Assembly (NCBI GenBank): GCA_008692225.1
Contig: VICG01000007.1
Span: forward strand, 1,456,001 to 1,520,000
DNA: 64,000 nucleotides
Origin: Monilinia fructicola
Taxonomy: Eukaryota; Ascomycota; Leotiomycetes; Helotiales; Sclerotiniaceae
Direction of reading: 5' to 3'
A model generated the notes under the pieces. The model was not told the DNA's origin, did no database searches, and was given only the letters and a program-made list of their open reading frames with translations. Numbering within the stretch: the first letter of the stretch is position 1; each line of letters starts with the position of its first letter. Shown in pieces: positions 9,651-21,853 of this stretch. A program made the position numbers and the translations under genes.

Positions 9651-12600
9651 AGTTGCAAGCTTTGATTGAGTGTGAGGTTCTTCTCATTTTTGGAGGGCTT
9701 TCTCCATATTAGTATACTATTAGGGTCTGTTAGTATCAAGTAAGGGCCTGGGGAACATCAGCAGAAGTGTGGATCTTGAGGACTGGATCCATCGATATAA
9801 TTGAAGTCTCTGAGGCATGACTAGGGTAGTGTCTTGTGAATTCGCAAGAGACAATCTGTGAACTATGTACGAATAGTTGTAATTAGGGAATTCATAATAG
9901 TGATCGCATCCACTCTCAGGTGGTATCCCAAATAGGAGGCTATGGACCCCAAAGATCCACCTGATTGATATTCCTCGAGTTCGAGCTTATGAGGAAACCA
10001 GAGTGAACCTCAAACTCATCAAATTGGCCGAAGGAACTAGCTTATGCTGACCCTGTAGCCCCGATAAGCTGGAAGGAAGCTCAGCCCTATTCTGCTGGGA
10101 CATGGTTATCTACTCCGCCCAAAATTTGAAGTATTAATGACCATAGATCTAAAATACACAAAATGTGACTATGATAGAAGGTAGTGAATGCATAGACTGT
10201 GCTTAATTTAGTAAACTATGAGAATGGGAATCAAAATACAAATACTAGGTTATGTCTTTATACTCCTATTCACACAGTACTATGAAATCAAGGGGTTCGT
10301 AGAGGCATAGAAGCCTTTGAGATTGGGTAGAAGAAATGTGCCACTATTATCCAATACCAGAGCTATGGCATGGGTAGAAATCTGATCAGCTATCACAGCC
10401 CTTTTGTTTTGTTTAATAATCATAATAATGACAACATTGTGGCAGTATCATGTAAATCACCACCAGTTTTTGAAGTCAAGAAACGAAAGAATGCCTTGAC
10501 TTTGCTCATGATGGCAGGTGTGGGGCAGATCCGGTAGATCTGAGAGATGATGTAGATCAGGTCCGCGGCCCGCCCCATTTCACCAATCTTACCCATCAAC
10601 TAACTAATCGCAATAGACACATTACTAGGTAGTTGATTGGAGTACTTTATCCAAATAGGGCCTGTCCCACTATTAATGTGGTCAATCATGCAGGATATCA
10701 ATTATTGGTTGTAGGGTTAGCACAAACAGATAAAAATGGTTATGTTAAAGCTTGATCTACTCGAGCATCTAGCATCCAGATCAGTCTTTGGACCTAATCA
10801 CCAAAAGTGTGTCTCGTTATGGTGAAACAACAATTGTCCATGTCCCGAGTTCCGAGAGATGATATTCCTCGAGAAGCATATCGACAGGCCAGAATCTACA
10901 AAAGAAGGTGGAATGAACTAGGTACGTTGCTAGAATAGGCTGGTGATCCAAGCGTTTGGGAGCCAGAAATCCTGAGTTGAAAACCCGTAGATAGTGAGGG
11001 ACTTTTGTAGTAAGTGGTGTATGGTCGTTGGAATTTGTAGAAGATATAGATTCTTATCATAAAATGAAGTCTATGATCACAACTCCAAACATCCCATCCA
11101 CGAGCTTCACAGATTACGACTGTCTTAATTTTCAACTAGTCTTGGTATTCGCTAACGGTATTCCCGCCATCCCTATTTCCACAACCTCCAGAATCACCTA
11201 GTGGTGATTCCACGATTAAGGACTGGTTATGATTGGATCATAATTACCCCCTACAGCGCTTCGAGATCAAGTAAACACGAGACTCGAAATAGTCTGATAT
11301 ACCAGGTATTGTAGAATCAGAGAGGTTTATTTGTGGCGTGAGTCATGATCCGGCGATATATCGTTGCCAAAGGGCTGCCTCCATGGAGCACGTCGATGTC
11401 TCTGCTTGAAGCACAATTACCAAAAAAAGTTAGCTTCTGCCAATCATGGGAGGTTTAGAGAAGGAATCTTTGTAAAGCTTGCTTCCATGGTGTCAGCTGC
11501 GACGGGGTTTGGTGAAATGTTATAATGTAAGAAACGAAGCGTGATAAATAGTTTACTATAACCTCTGGCAAAAGACTCTTGCCATATGGAGTAAAAACAC
11601 TCAACTCGTATGCCTTACTTCGAAGACCATTCTTGAACTACATAAAGTACTGTTAAGTACGCTGGAAGAAAAAGAGCTTGGTTCGGTGGGAGCAACGTTC
11701 GAGTGAATCCTCCACTGGAAGAAGTCCAATACCACCAATTCATTTTTCTTTTCGATCCATAGCCAAGTGTCCTTATCCTACTTAGTGAGACCTACACGCT
11801 CTACTTACACGTCCTTGGATCACAAGTATGATGTTTGGTTTCTCCAATTGCAAGTTATGACAAATTGAAAAATCCGTTGTTGCATAGAGTTGTGCATTGA
11901 TATCCAAAGGTGCGTTGATGAGAAAGAAAATTCATAGCTTCAGTAGAGATGGCACCAAGCTTGTTGAAGGCATCAGTTCAGTTTGAGTCGTATCTTGCCT
12001 TTGAAACTATCCAGAGTAAAGATTTTCTTTTTGGATCATGTCATGTTTTCTTTTCTGTTGCCAACAATTCAAATGAAGGAGTCCTGGTTCCAAGGCTAAC
12101 CTACACCGCCATAGACTTAATTGAACTAACCCAAAAAAGGCAAACTATGGCAGAATACGAGGCTGAGGTATCTTCACCTCAATTGATTAACGAAACAGTC
12201 CAATAGTTACAACCATTGTCATTTGCGTTCAGTGTGAAGCTGCTTGTTGTACAAACTCCACCCAAGAACAACTCCAGGATACATTCTACTCTTCACCTGT
12301 AGTATTACAACATCTACCCATCTACCCCTCCTTGAACACACGATCGGCACAATACCCCAGCATTCTTGCTGAAGTTCCGCGCTGCCTTAGACTCTTCAAC
12401 TTCCTGCGATTCGCAGATGTCTATGCGTTGATTGCTATTTTTGCTCACTTCATTCACTCGATTCTGAATGCTACATGCTGTGCCTCCTCTTGCACAAGCT
12501 GAACCAAAGTTGTAACTCGCTGCCAATCAAACCAATCAGTGGTAAATGGTGAAAAGCACGACATCAGCATAAAACTGGAATACGGTCAGCCGAAAGAGTT

Positions 12601-12796
12601 TGGTAGATGGCAACTCCATCATTTATCAATACAATCTTCAGAGTAACATTTCTGTAACGAATCCAGGTGAGCGAGCAGTGAGGTAAGGCTCTGTTCAGGA
12701 TGCTTCAATGTTCAAATAAATTGATGGATACACAACTTGTGCCTACAAAACTGACACAACCTTTTGGAAATTTCAGTTCGCTTCCAAGCTTTAAAT
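9651..12796. other. Long intergenic stretch, no gene recognised
   Basis: About 3.1 kb between the GH64 gene and RIC8. The longest plus-strand open frame (11949-12206, 85 codons) and a minus-strand one (12314-12526) show no family motif and no splicing partners. I see no transposon ends, long repeats or tRNA. It may be promoter DNA for the two flanking genes, which point away from each other. Confidence 0.5.
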
Positions 12797-14477
12797 ATGT
12801 CCACCTCAAGTGCTAGAACGTCTTTGTCTTCCCAAGAATTAACCGGTGGAGGTGGGTATATCTGTAGTCAAGAGCAGGGGGTTATGGAATAGTTCACTGA
12901 TGCTGAGTGGTAGCAAAATTGGGGGATGTTACCAAAATCGTAGAGAGTCTCGGCGCAGATCTAGAGAAGATCAGCCTTTTACCGCATCGTGAGTATACTT
13001 GGTCCCATGGAATTAAAGGATACTCATCCATCTCCGCAGAACGAGATACACTTCTCGAGAAGTTGAAGGTGTACGGCCGAGACCCCACCAACGCAGATCC
13101 GATTTTCACCAAAAGGGTAGGTGACACATATTGGGAGTCAAGGGGTTGCTAACTCTCTCAATAGGGCATTGAGATACTTTCAAGGCATGCTTTCAACAGC
13201 CCGTCAAAAGCGACTTCTCGAAATGCGCTCCGATGTCTTGCGAACGCTCTCCTCCTAAAGCCAGATACCCGACAGATATTGGTTAGCTTAGGTTACGATG
13301 CGAAGGCTTGCAATCTACTCAAAGATAGAATCGGGTCCGTCGATGATGAGTTTCTTCTATCTAGGATTATCTTCCTCACAACTTACGGGACAACGATCAA
13401 TATTGAGAACCTCATCGACCAACATCATCTAGCGGACACCATCTCCCATAATATTGCCAGTCATGCAAAGCTTCACAATGCGAAGCAGAAAAAGGTCAAG
13501 CAATTGGATCCAATGGAGGATATGGCCCTCGTCGAATCACTGAAATTACTTTTCAATATCACGCACTTTTGTCCACAAAGGAACTCTAGCTTCTCACAAG
13601 CACTACCTCACATTTTATCTATCCTCCATAAAAGGGAGATCATTCCAATCACCCCCCTCGATCCCCCCATTTCGCAACTCATCAACACCCTCATTAATTT
13701 GCCACTCGAAGATCCTGGAAACATCAGTATTTTGTTTCCCAAAGCTAATACACACTCCCATACAGAAAAATTTATCGAACTCCTTGATCGTTCTATAAAT
13801 AAATACAAAGATGAAGAACTAGAGCAACTTGTTTCACCATTGCTCACACTGATTCGCAAATTATACGAGATTGGTCCCTCGGAAGTTCACCAGTATATGC
13901 AAGCACAGTTGCTTCCCACTGAAAAAGACCGCGAACAACCCGTAGGCCGAGGTGAATCATTATCGGCACGTCTGATTCAACTATCTACAAATCCAATGGC
14001 CCCTCAAGTAAGGGAATCTATCTCAGCACTTCTATTTGAGTTGTCCGACAAAGATGCCAGCACTTTTGTTCAGAACGTTGGCTACGGCTTTGCGTCTGGT
14101 TTCCTTTTCCAGCACAATGTCCCTATTCCAGAAAATGCCTTTGAAGCATGGAGTACAGAAGATGATAATGGTGATGGCAAAACAAGACCCAGCCAAGATA
14201 GTGGGAAAGCAGTCAATCCTATTACTGGACAGCTTCTTGAGGCTGAGACAAAGATCAATGTGCCAGAAATGAGCCAGGCTGAGAAGGAGAGGGAAGCTGA
14301 AAGACTATTTGTATTGTTTGAGCGGTACCTTGAGACTTCCCTAAATACAGAAATTACCCAAGCTAACAGGGAACTAGGCTGAAGAAGAATGGGGTTATCA
14401 CTGCGACAAATCCTATGGAAGAGGCATTGCATCAAGGAAGGTTTGAAGAATTGGAGGATGATGCAGAATCAGATTGA
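12797..14477 (+). CDS. ric8: RIC8/synembryn, G-alpha guanine nucleotide exchange factor
   Basis: Four exons: 12797-12851, 12914-13116, 13165-14324 and 14378-14477. All three introns (62, 48 and 53 bases) are GT-AG and the total of 1518 bases is an exact reading frame, giving 505 residues. The short first exon encodes MSTSSARTSLSSQELTGG and joins to AKLGDVTKIVESLGADLEKI. Recognised family blocks include LSRHAFNSPSKATSRNALRC, FLLSRIIFLTTYGT and the C-terminal LFERLKKNG and GRFEELEDDAESD. RIC8 is an armadillo-type cytosolic protein that activates and chaperones heterotrimeric G-alpha subunits, controlling growth and conidiation in filamentous fungi. The last intron's donor (GTACCT) is weak, so part of the transcripts may read into a stop at 14382. 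Confidence 0.9.
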
Positions 14478-15009
14478 GGAAGGGTAGTTTCATAAGATAG
14501 GACAAATCCAAGAGGTTGCAGGCAACTTGAAGATCACATATTCTTGTTTCCTTGATGAATGCCATGAGTAGCCCTTTAATGATGTTGATATTTTTTGGTG
14601 GGTCTTTTAAAAGGATGGATGGAGGGACCTTACGCCCAAATATGATGTGCAGCAGCATGTCACATTAGTTATGCAAAGGCGATCTCATGTGTTGTGACTG
14701 GCCAACCAGGGCTTGAGTCTTGAATCTGTTGTTCACTATCATCACAGGGCGATTCACTTCTCAGTCTGCAGTGTAACTATACCCGCAATATTCTTACGAA
14801 TGGCAGCTTAATAAAGCGAGTAGTTTATATGCCACTCCAATCACACAGCATGTGATAAGAGTGATAAGTAACATTTAATTCACTTGTGCCTGCCGACCTT
14901 TGAATTTTTCCTTTCCTGTTATCATATATCCTTGAAGAGATCTCCGTGCTTAGATCGAACACCATAAATGAGTTTGCAATAATTCCTTCCGTCATTGACT
15001 AGAAAAGAA
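14478..15009. other. Intergenic between ric8 and amidase
   Basis: Holds the ric8 3' region and the amidase promoter. No motif or gene recognised. Confidence 0.6.
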
Positions 15010-17179
15010 ATGTCTTCCTTCTGGGAATTGCAAGCAACGCAAAGACAGTTTTCTATCTTAGAAAAGATCCCCCCTGAATGGAGACTCTCGACAAACGATC
15101 TCGTATATGCAATACTCAGGCGAGATATCACGGGGCCTGTCATTTCTAAACATCTCGATCGCTTTGAACAGGAATTGTTAACTCACGACTCAAGTGCAAT
15201 CCTCACCAAGATTGGGGTTGGAGAATGGACCGCAGTTCAATGTGTCCAAGCCTTTTGCAAAATTGCTTGTATTTCGCACCAAATTGTATGTTTCCCCGCT
15301 TCGATCGATTCTCCTCTTGCTTCCCATGATTTTCGAAACCACTCTAAGACTCTACCAAACAGAATCCTTGTTTGCTCAACATAATGATACCCGAAGCACT
15401 AGAAAAGGCTAGGCAGTTGGATGAATTCTTTAAAACGGGCCATGGAACAGTCAAGGGTGCTCTCCATGGTCTTCCAATCAGCGTCAAAGATCAATTCCAT
15501 GTGAAAGGCTCAGATACTACGATGGGGTATGTTGGATGGATCGGTACTTTCGAAGGAGATGGTGCTTCCAATAAGATTAGAACGTTCGACAGTCAGATTA
15601 TCTCTGATTTGGAAGCACAAGGAGCTGTGGTGTTTTGCAAGGTCTGCACCTCCCCCACAACATTGATGTGTAAATGAGAGTTGACAAACGGGTAGACGAG
15701 CCTACCACAGACGGTTCTAGCAAGTTTTAGGTCTTGATTAACGGGGAGTAGCGTGCTGATTGGTACTTAGTATGACGAAACTATCAACCATATCATCGGT
15801 CAGACACTCAATCCTGTCAACCGACTGCTCTCCTGCGGTGGTTCTTCTGGCGGTATGAGGTAACCTCTCTCAGTACGGGCTCCGGAATCTAATACTATAC
15901 TCTAGGTGAAGCAGCACTGATCTCCATGGGTGGGAGCTCATTTGGACTTGGCACTGATATCGGTACATATGTCTTCATCCCCTCTGGCTCTTCACTGACT
16001 TCAATCCAGCCGGCTCTATCCGTGTACCAGCTGCGTTCTGTGGCATCTATGGCATCAAACCAAGTCATCATCGGTTCTCCTTCCGAGGAGTGGCCAATAC
16101 CGTGCCATTTTCCCCAAACTCCCTCAAGCGGATATACAACACTGACCGTTTCCACACAGAATCCCGGACAAACGCTCATTCCCTCATCTGTCGGTTTCCT
16201 CTCGAAATCACTCAGAAGCTTAAGCGATGCCATGGGCGCGCTCCTCTCCACCTCGCCTTGGCTTCGTGACCCGGCCGTCGTCCCTATTCCCTGGCGTAAG
16301 GAGGCTCGACTAAGCACGCGGAAGAAGCTCAGATTTGGTATTTTCTGGTGGGATGGAATGGTGCAACCTCATCCGCCCATTCGGCGGGCGCTGCAAATGG
16401 TTGTAGCAGCTCTGGAGCGAGCGGGGCACGAGGTACGTCTTCTGTTCTCTAACCTATACCGTTGTGTTAACACCAGGTGCAGGTCATAGATTGGTGTCCG
16501 CCATCTCATACCATACCCGAACGACTGCATGTATGTTTCTCGTCTGTCGCACGCTGTTCAAAGCAGCAGCTAACAGCCTCGATAGCCCGCCATCATGAAC
16601 GCGGACGGTTCCTGTGATATCCAAAAACAACTCGCACTATCCGGCGAGCCATTGCTTCATGGCTTGGACGAATTTCACGCCCTCAGAGCACCGATGTCTC
16701 TGCTCGAATACCAGCATCGAGCCTTGCAGCTCCGAGACTACAGGCAAGAATATGCCGATTATTGGAACGGCACAAGAGATGCGGACGGCAATGTGGTAGA
16801 TGCAGTGCTAATGCCTGTGGCTCCCCATGCTGCGGTTATACCCGGAATGTGGGAACATCTTGGTATGCTCTCCTTGATTGAGCACCCATGCGATGGATTC
16901 TAATGGGCAATAGCATACACCGAAGTGCTGAATCTTCTCGATTATACAGCACTTGCGATCCCCGTCACTCATGCGGATGAGAATATCGATCTCCCTCACG
17001 CATATGTGCCTGTCAGCGCGAAGGATTCGCGAAATTGGACGGCTTATTATCCGGGGGTGTATCATGGTGCGCCGGTTGGCATTCAGATTGTGGGTCGAGT
17101 TTGCGAGGAAGAGAAGATTATTGGAGTCGCGGAGATGGTGGAGGAGTGTTTGGAAACGAAGGGGCAGTCCTGTTTGTAG
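15010..17179 (+). CDS. Amidase (acetamidase/general amidase family), one junction out of frame
   Basis: Nine exons can be traced: 15010-15285, 15363-about 15669, 15771-15852, 15906-15962, 16010-16101, 16160-16432, 16483-16530, 16586-16862 and 16914-17179. Amidase-signature features are present: LHGLPISVKDQ (catalytic Lys), CGGSSGGE (middle Ser), GTDIAGSIRVPAAFCGIYG (nucleophile Ser), and PHAYVPVSAKD, YHGAPVGIQIVGR near the end. The enzyme hydrolyses amides in the cytosol. Seven of eight junctions keep frame. At the second intron, exon 3 must begin at 15771 in phase 0 (DETINHIIGQTLNP), but the obvious donors at 15668 and 15670 leave phase 2 or 1. The only phase-0 GT, at 15642, would delete the VCTSPTTLM segment. 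Either the gene is damaged there, a base is wrong, or a shortened protein is made. Several introns use weak donors (GTGCCA at 16102). Confidence 0.75.
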
Positions 17180-18378
17180 GCCTTTCTCATAATTTCACTT
17201 TGGGTGATACTTCGCCAATGCTACGTATAGTTTTATGAAATCATCTTGTTATTCGTGTTGATTGGACTCTGAATAGAGAGCATGCTCTATATAAATGCCT
17301 CCGTCTAGTCTCTACACGATGCAGATCCTTTACTCACCAAGCCTTCATGAATATCAAACTACTCTCGTCTCATCATCATTCGATTATACGAGATTACTTC
17401 AATCTCAAAGTTTTCCAGCTACCGATCTGTTTCCGTCTTAAGCATACATGATAAGATCCATGGATCCTTCAAGTGTTCTCTATTTTCACAAAATCAAGCA
17501 TCCGAAGTTCTCGAGCATTTAGCTTTTGTCCTGCAATGTGTTGGAACTCAAATACCTCAGAACTGCGAATCCGTCTGAGAATTTGCAATTGTCCGACTAA
17601 ACGAGATCAGAGGTAAAACCTTCAAGTCCCTCCAGCCAAATTTCTCCTCTCGCCCCACGGAGGCACATCTGTTCGAAAGACGCGCCGATTTCGACCAAGC
17701 TAGAAGGCGGCACTTGGAATAAAAACTCCCTTGCCATATCACCGATGTCGAGATTGCACAAGGTTCGCTCGACAATCTCCGTCTTGGATAAGGTCGCGTG
17801 CGTTATGCACACCACACCACCCTCCCACGCTCGGCGCAGAAGAGTCCTGTTGCGTTACAATGGAACTCGGATCGAGAATCTAGAATCAGACGACCCGGCA
17901 CTTTATTGGGAGACATGGGCGGTGGCCGCCGTTTGTAAACTTGATCATGTGATCTGAACGCCGCAGCTTGAAAAGGAAACAGATACTTGAGCCAGAGTTT
18001 GGATTGCATATCGGGGTATGATAAGTTCCGCACCGGCGAGGAGAAGAGGAACCTCATTTCAGTTTATGGTGCCATCATCCTAATATTGTAGATGCTTCAT
18101 CTCGGTATGTGTTGCGCGAGGGATTTGAAATATCTAAAGACCTTTGCCGAACCAGGTTTTCTCAGATCGCATCGCTTGTATTGTCGCCGTGAAGTTTTAC
18201 GTCGTATTAGTTTTCCTTCATGCACCATCTTCATAAAATAAACATTGAACACAAGTAACAAGCCCAACTATCCCACAAGAGCCTTACTTTAAATCCTTCT
18301 CAACCTCCATCCAGCCATTCAAGCCGTCGCTCCCGCAATAATACTACCCCCACCCACCATAACCCCCATACTAAAGAC
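17180..18378. other. Intergenic with one protein-like open frame
   Basis: Mostly featureless. On the minus strand, 17597 to about 17855 is open for about 84 codons with protein-like composition (for example ITHATLSKTEIVERTL, MAREFLFQVPPSSLVEIG), but it lacks an ATG and I found no in-frame partner exon. It may be a gene fragment; I cannot name a family. Confidence 0.35.
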
Positions 18379-19123
18379 CTACAGTCCCAAATACGCATCT
18401 CCCTCATTTCCGCTTCCCAGTTTACTTGAATTCGCCCCCCTGTCGGCAATCCCGTCAAGCACCTGACCGCAATAACACTTTGGAACGTCCCAAACCATTG
18501 ACCAGGCGTCTCAATCGTGCCAAAAAAGCACCGGAGAGGAATTCATAGGTAGTGGTGAAAAAAAAAAGCGAGTTCAACATGAGAAGAATGATATGTGTAA
18601 GAGAACCAGAATCCAGAGAGTGATGATAAGGTAGGGCCATAGGTGTCTAGCAGACGACCAAACAAAAACAGCAAAAGCTACATCAGAAATGGTGGCAGAT
18701 CGAATGTCCAAGAAATTACCAATGGTGTATACTGACTGAATCCATGAAGTTAACAGCCAGACTGGAAGACTCCGGCTTCACAGGCTAGGGATGAGGTAAA
18801 TATAGATGATCGTGGGTTCTTGGAAAAGGGACATGTATACACGTTCAGCAAACTGACGGGTTCGGATAGGCGCATTGAATATCCGACGATGAATAGCTCA
18901 CCTGTAAGACTTCCTTTTGTGGGAATCAAGGGATGGACGGTTTCTTCGTAAGATTACCTTGATCAGAAGCGACACTTGCGACGATGTAGAAGCCAAATTC
19001 CAAGAAAGGATAAAGTGAATACCCGATTTGACCAAATTTGATGGCGTTGGAAGATGCTTCTTGATACTTCGAATATTGAGAATATGATATTATGTCTAGA
19101 CGGCCACTTGTCGTAATGATCAC
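18379..19123 (-). CDS. Small multi-exon membrane protein, family unknown, 5' end unresolved
   Basis: I rebuilt this from five consecutive exons: one ending at 18958, then 18901-18841, 18761-18733, 18677-18579 and 18509-18379. Introns of 57, 79, 55 and 69 bases have GT-AG ends; three donors are good (GTAATC, GTATAC, GTATAC) and one weak (GTTGAA). All four junctions stay in frame, which four random splices would rarely do. The product has hydrophobic stretches IGYSLYPFLEFGFYIVASVA, a second around FMDSVTFAVFVW, and a third HLWPYLIITLWILVLLHISF, followed by a tail containing WDVPKCYCGQVLDGIADRG. I do not recognise the family. The first exon is open back to about 19147 with no ATG, so an upstream exon is missing or lost; a 5'-truncated pseudogene is possible. 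Confidence 0.45.
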
Positions 19124-19147
19124 TTGGAGTGGATGAAGACGGGTGAC

Positions 19148-19680
19148 AACAATAGTTCATTGTGAAATGGAGCCGTCCAGAGACATGTCGTTTAGCTTCA
19201 TTGTGATTAAATGGTAGGTTGCTCCGGTCATCCTTCACTAAATGCTCCCAAATGTGTTCGATGTGTGTATACATGATAGGTATGGTACGGTATTGCTATG
19301 TCCCTTGTGCTTATTTGTCCATTTAAGCTGATTATGTGAGTTGCAATAATAGATTTCAATGCTGCTTCGGCGGGCGGGCAGATTAGGCAATGCACGAAAT
19401 TTCATCTTCAAAATCAACTGTTCATGACCACCCTACGCCCGGTTTAGTTCCGATTAAGCAAGAAAAATGCAAAGTTAGAGTGAAATATGCTGTATGAAAG
19501 CATGTTAATTAAAGACCAGTGGCATGTTACGCATTGTTCACTGAGATACTGATAAAATCACGCCGAATCATCTGGTAGCTCCTTCTACCCTATGATGAAG
19601 CGCTGATGGAATACTTGAGATGTTCACACTTGATGAATCCATAGAATCAATACGATGTTGCATATCGTCCAGACTCAAAT
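19148..19680. other. Intergenic, no gene seen
   Basis: Between the small membrane-protein gene and the 3' end of the transcription factor gene. An upstream exon of the membrane protein could lie here (an ATG-led frame starts at 19274 on the minus strand), but I could not join it in frame. Confidence 0.4.
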
Positions 19681-21500
19681 TCAATGCACAGCATCGCCAA
19701 AAAATTGTGCCCAGCCAAAATCTTGTCCGTTTAATCCTTCAAATAGATCATTGCCGAAAGTCCCTGTCCAATTCTGGTTGCTTGATGATACACTAGGGTG
19801 ATCAACAGTACGATGAAGGCTTTCCAAAAGCCCCTGGTCTTCACGTTTTATCTCGACAAACCGATTGATCAACATTTGAGCGGTTTGTAAGGCTTCTCTG
19901 GATAGATGGGTATCCCATAATTTGCTAACAGTTTCTAGGGTATCAATGGCTGCCGGTAGATGCGATATACTCTGGCGTGTATTTATCGACAAGAGCAAGC
20001 AAATCGTATTGAATGGAACACTAACCACGTTCCACCAGGGCAATCTTTTCTCTGATAAAGTTTTTGATTCCGCGAAAGCATTACGAAGAACTACCATAAT
20101 AGTGCTCAAGACAGAAGAGCTAAACTTTGAACAGGTCTGGTGCAATCTTCGAGAGAGGCACAAAACAATATCTGCCTTTATTAGGGCCAGTCCTGCATGA
20201 TTAGTCGGTAATATCGATAAATTCTCGATTGCTACTCGCAAGGCATCGGATTCAACGCCTGATCCTGTGCAATAGGATAATAGTTCCGACATCGCAATCA
20301 AGTCGCCGATAGAATCACCTTCCTTGGCGATGGGCTTTCGGCACCTGACGTTGTCTAACGAAACTTTTGAGCGGCCATATTCGGCAGCGAACAATCGGTT
20401 CAGAGACATAACCACCCAAAACACTCTCCGACGCTGTTCTAATACGTCAGGTGTAAATACCTTTCGTGATCCATCAACGGCGAAAACAACAGTATCCAAT
20501 TCTCGATGAAGACCGATTGATTCCGCTAAATGAACGGTCGTAAATATTGCCAATGAAGACAGATTGGGACGACTCGTTGATCGAAGGTATAGAGACCGTA
20601 GAATCCATGCCATCACACATGGTCAAGAGACATATCGCCATGTCTCTGTGTACCTTGCTCCAGTAAGCATCGACCATGCTCAAAAATATCAGTTTCAATC
20701 ACGCATGCAATGTCTCTCGTGAATAATGCACCCAAGGATAGAACCCCACAGATGAGTGCCTCGAATCCAAAACTTCCAGTGTCATCTTTCCAGAAAAGTT
20801 CACACCTGTGTCGAAAAACTTCCTTGTCTAGTATCCCAAACACGGGGTTGATATGTTCAAAATAAACATCAATTGCCGACGACGCATATCCCCAAGAACA
20901 AAATTCATGCAGACGCATATAGTTTGGTTTCGGCATTTCAGACCGAATGCCAGTGTGCCATGCATAGCTATGTAACCTAGGTGGTGTGACCATCTCCAAT
21001 TCCATCCCTAGACACCTGGGGAATGCGATGGCACTGTTTGCGCTAGTAAATCTGCATTTATTTGGCTCCAACATTGATAAATCATTTGTACTTTCATTGA
21101 CAGCAGGAACATTCTTGCTGTTTTCTTCTGTCATGGAGTTCGCTGAGGGCTCTTGTAACTCTGTGTCGATCGCCAAAGGCAAATCCGAACTCTTTCCACC
21201 CTTCCTTAACAGGTCGGATAGTTCAGCACTTGATGGAGGTGGAGCTGGAGCTGGAGCTGGAACTGGAGTTGTACTAACAATATTCCGAGGTTGAGTTGCA
21301 TGGAATGGTGACTCATGTGACAATTTTGCTTTTTTGGTAGAGCTTACTGTTGTTGATGTTGTATTGATCGAAAAGCTGCATTCATATTCGTAACCCAAAC
21401 ATTCGGAGCATGGCGATGCACCGTCACACTTCCGTTTCCTTTTACGGCAACTGTCGCACGCATTTCGGGCTCGAATACGTCTTCGGGTTGGGCCTTGCAT
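19681..21500 (-). CDS. Zn(II)2Cys6 transcription factor with a 2-base frameshift
   Basis: The first open frame (21500-20613) starts with a basic stretch and a binuclear zinc cluster with Cys15, 18, 25, 31, 34 and 41 (spacing 2-6-5-2-6), then a serine-rich linker and the start of the fungal-specific regulatory domain (YFEHINPVFGILDKEVF). The second frame (20616-19681) continues that domain (AWILRSLYLRSTSRP, AESIGLHREL, RRRVFWVVMSLNRLFA). The two meet inside the conserved block DHV-MAWILRSLYLRS, where GTGTG at 20618-20614 carries two bases too many, producing TGA at 20615-20613. An annotation program might bridge this with an intron 20653-20526, which is GT-AG and in frame but would delete roughly 40 conserved residues. 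So this is a recent pseudogene, a sequencing error, or a shortened factor. Nuclear DNA-binding regulator; target unknown. Confidence 0.8.
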
Positions 21501-21597
21501 GAGGATATTATTGAATAATGGTGATGGGAAACTGAGATGATAGATAGAAATGAAGATATACTTGTAATTCAGAAACCGAAAATTGGATGAGATGGAA

Positions 21598-21647
21598 TAA
21601 AATAAGATAAATAAGATAAAATAAAATAAAATAAAATAAAATAAAAT
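21598..21647. repeat. AAAAT microsatellite
   Basis: Several tandem copies of a five-base A-rich unit, about 100 bases upstream of the transcription factor start. Confidence 0.8.
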
Positions 21648-21799
21648 GACAATAATGACAATGAATGACTCAAAGGCGGTCCATCAATCAATTGATGTAA
21701 AGATCTACTTGAATTGGATGATAATACAGCATCACGTGAAATAATAACACCTAGCCTTGGCAAGTATAATCCACCCTGGTGGATCCATGGATACCTCTT

Positions 21800-21853
21800 A
21801 TCTACTAGGTACAGTATCTACTGTACTAGGTACACCAGTGGTACCTAGTAGAT
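21800..21853. repeat. Inverted repeat with 13-base perfect arms
   Basis: ATCTACTAGGTAC at 21800-21812 is exactly complementary to GTACCTAGTAGAT at 21841-21853, with a 28-base loop that contains a further TACTAGGTAC. Flanking GGATCCATGGAT (21781) and GATCCATGGATA (21851) add to the symmetry. It could form a hairpin or be a remnant of a small mobile element. Confidence 0.7.

Noticed and set aside
9651..12796. Degraded transposon in the 3 kb gap
   Set aside because: No terminal repeats, transposase or reverse-transcriptase motifs could be read in any frame.
13117..13152. RIC8 reading on past exon 2 to the stop at 13152
   Set aside because: A GTAGGT donor at 13117 with an acceptor at 13164 joins the conserved halves in frame, so it is an intron and not a truncation.
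17597..17855. Minus-strand 84-codon protein-like frame
   Set aside because: No ATG and no in-frame neighbouring exon; tried the 17803-18057 frame as a partner and the phases do not match.
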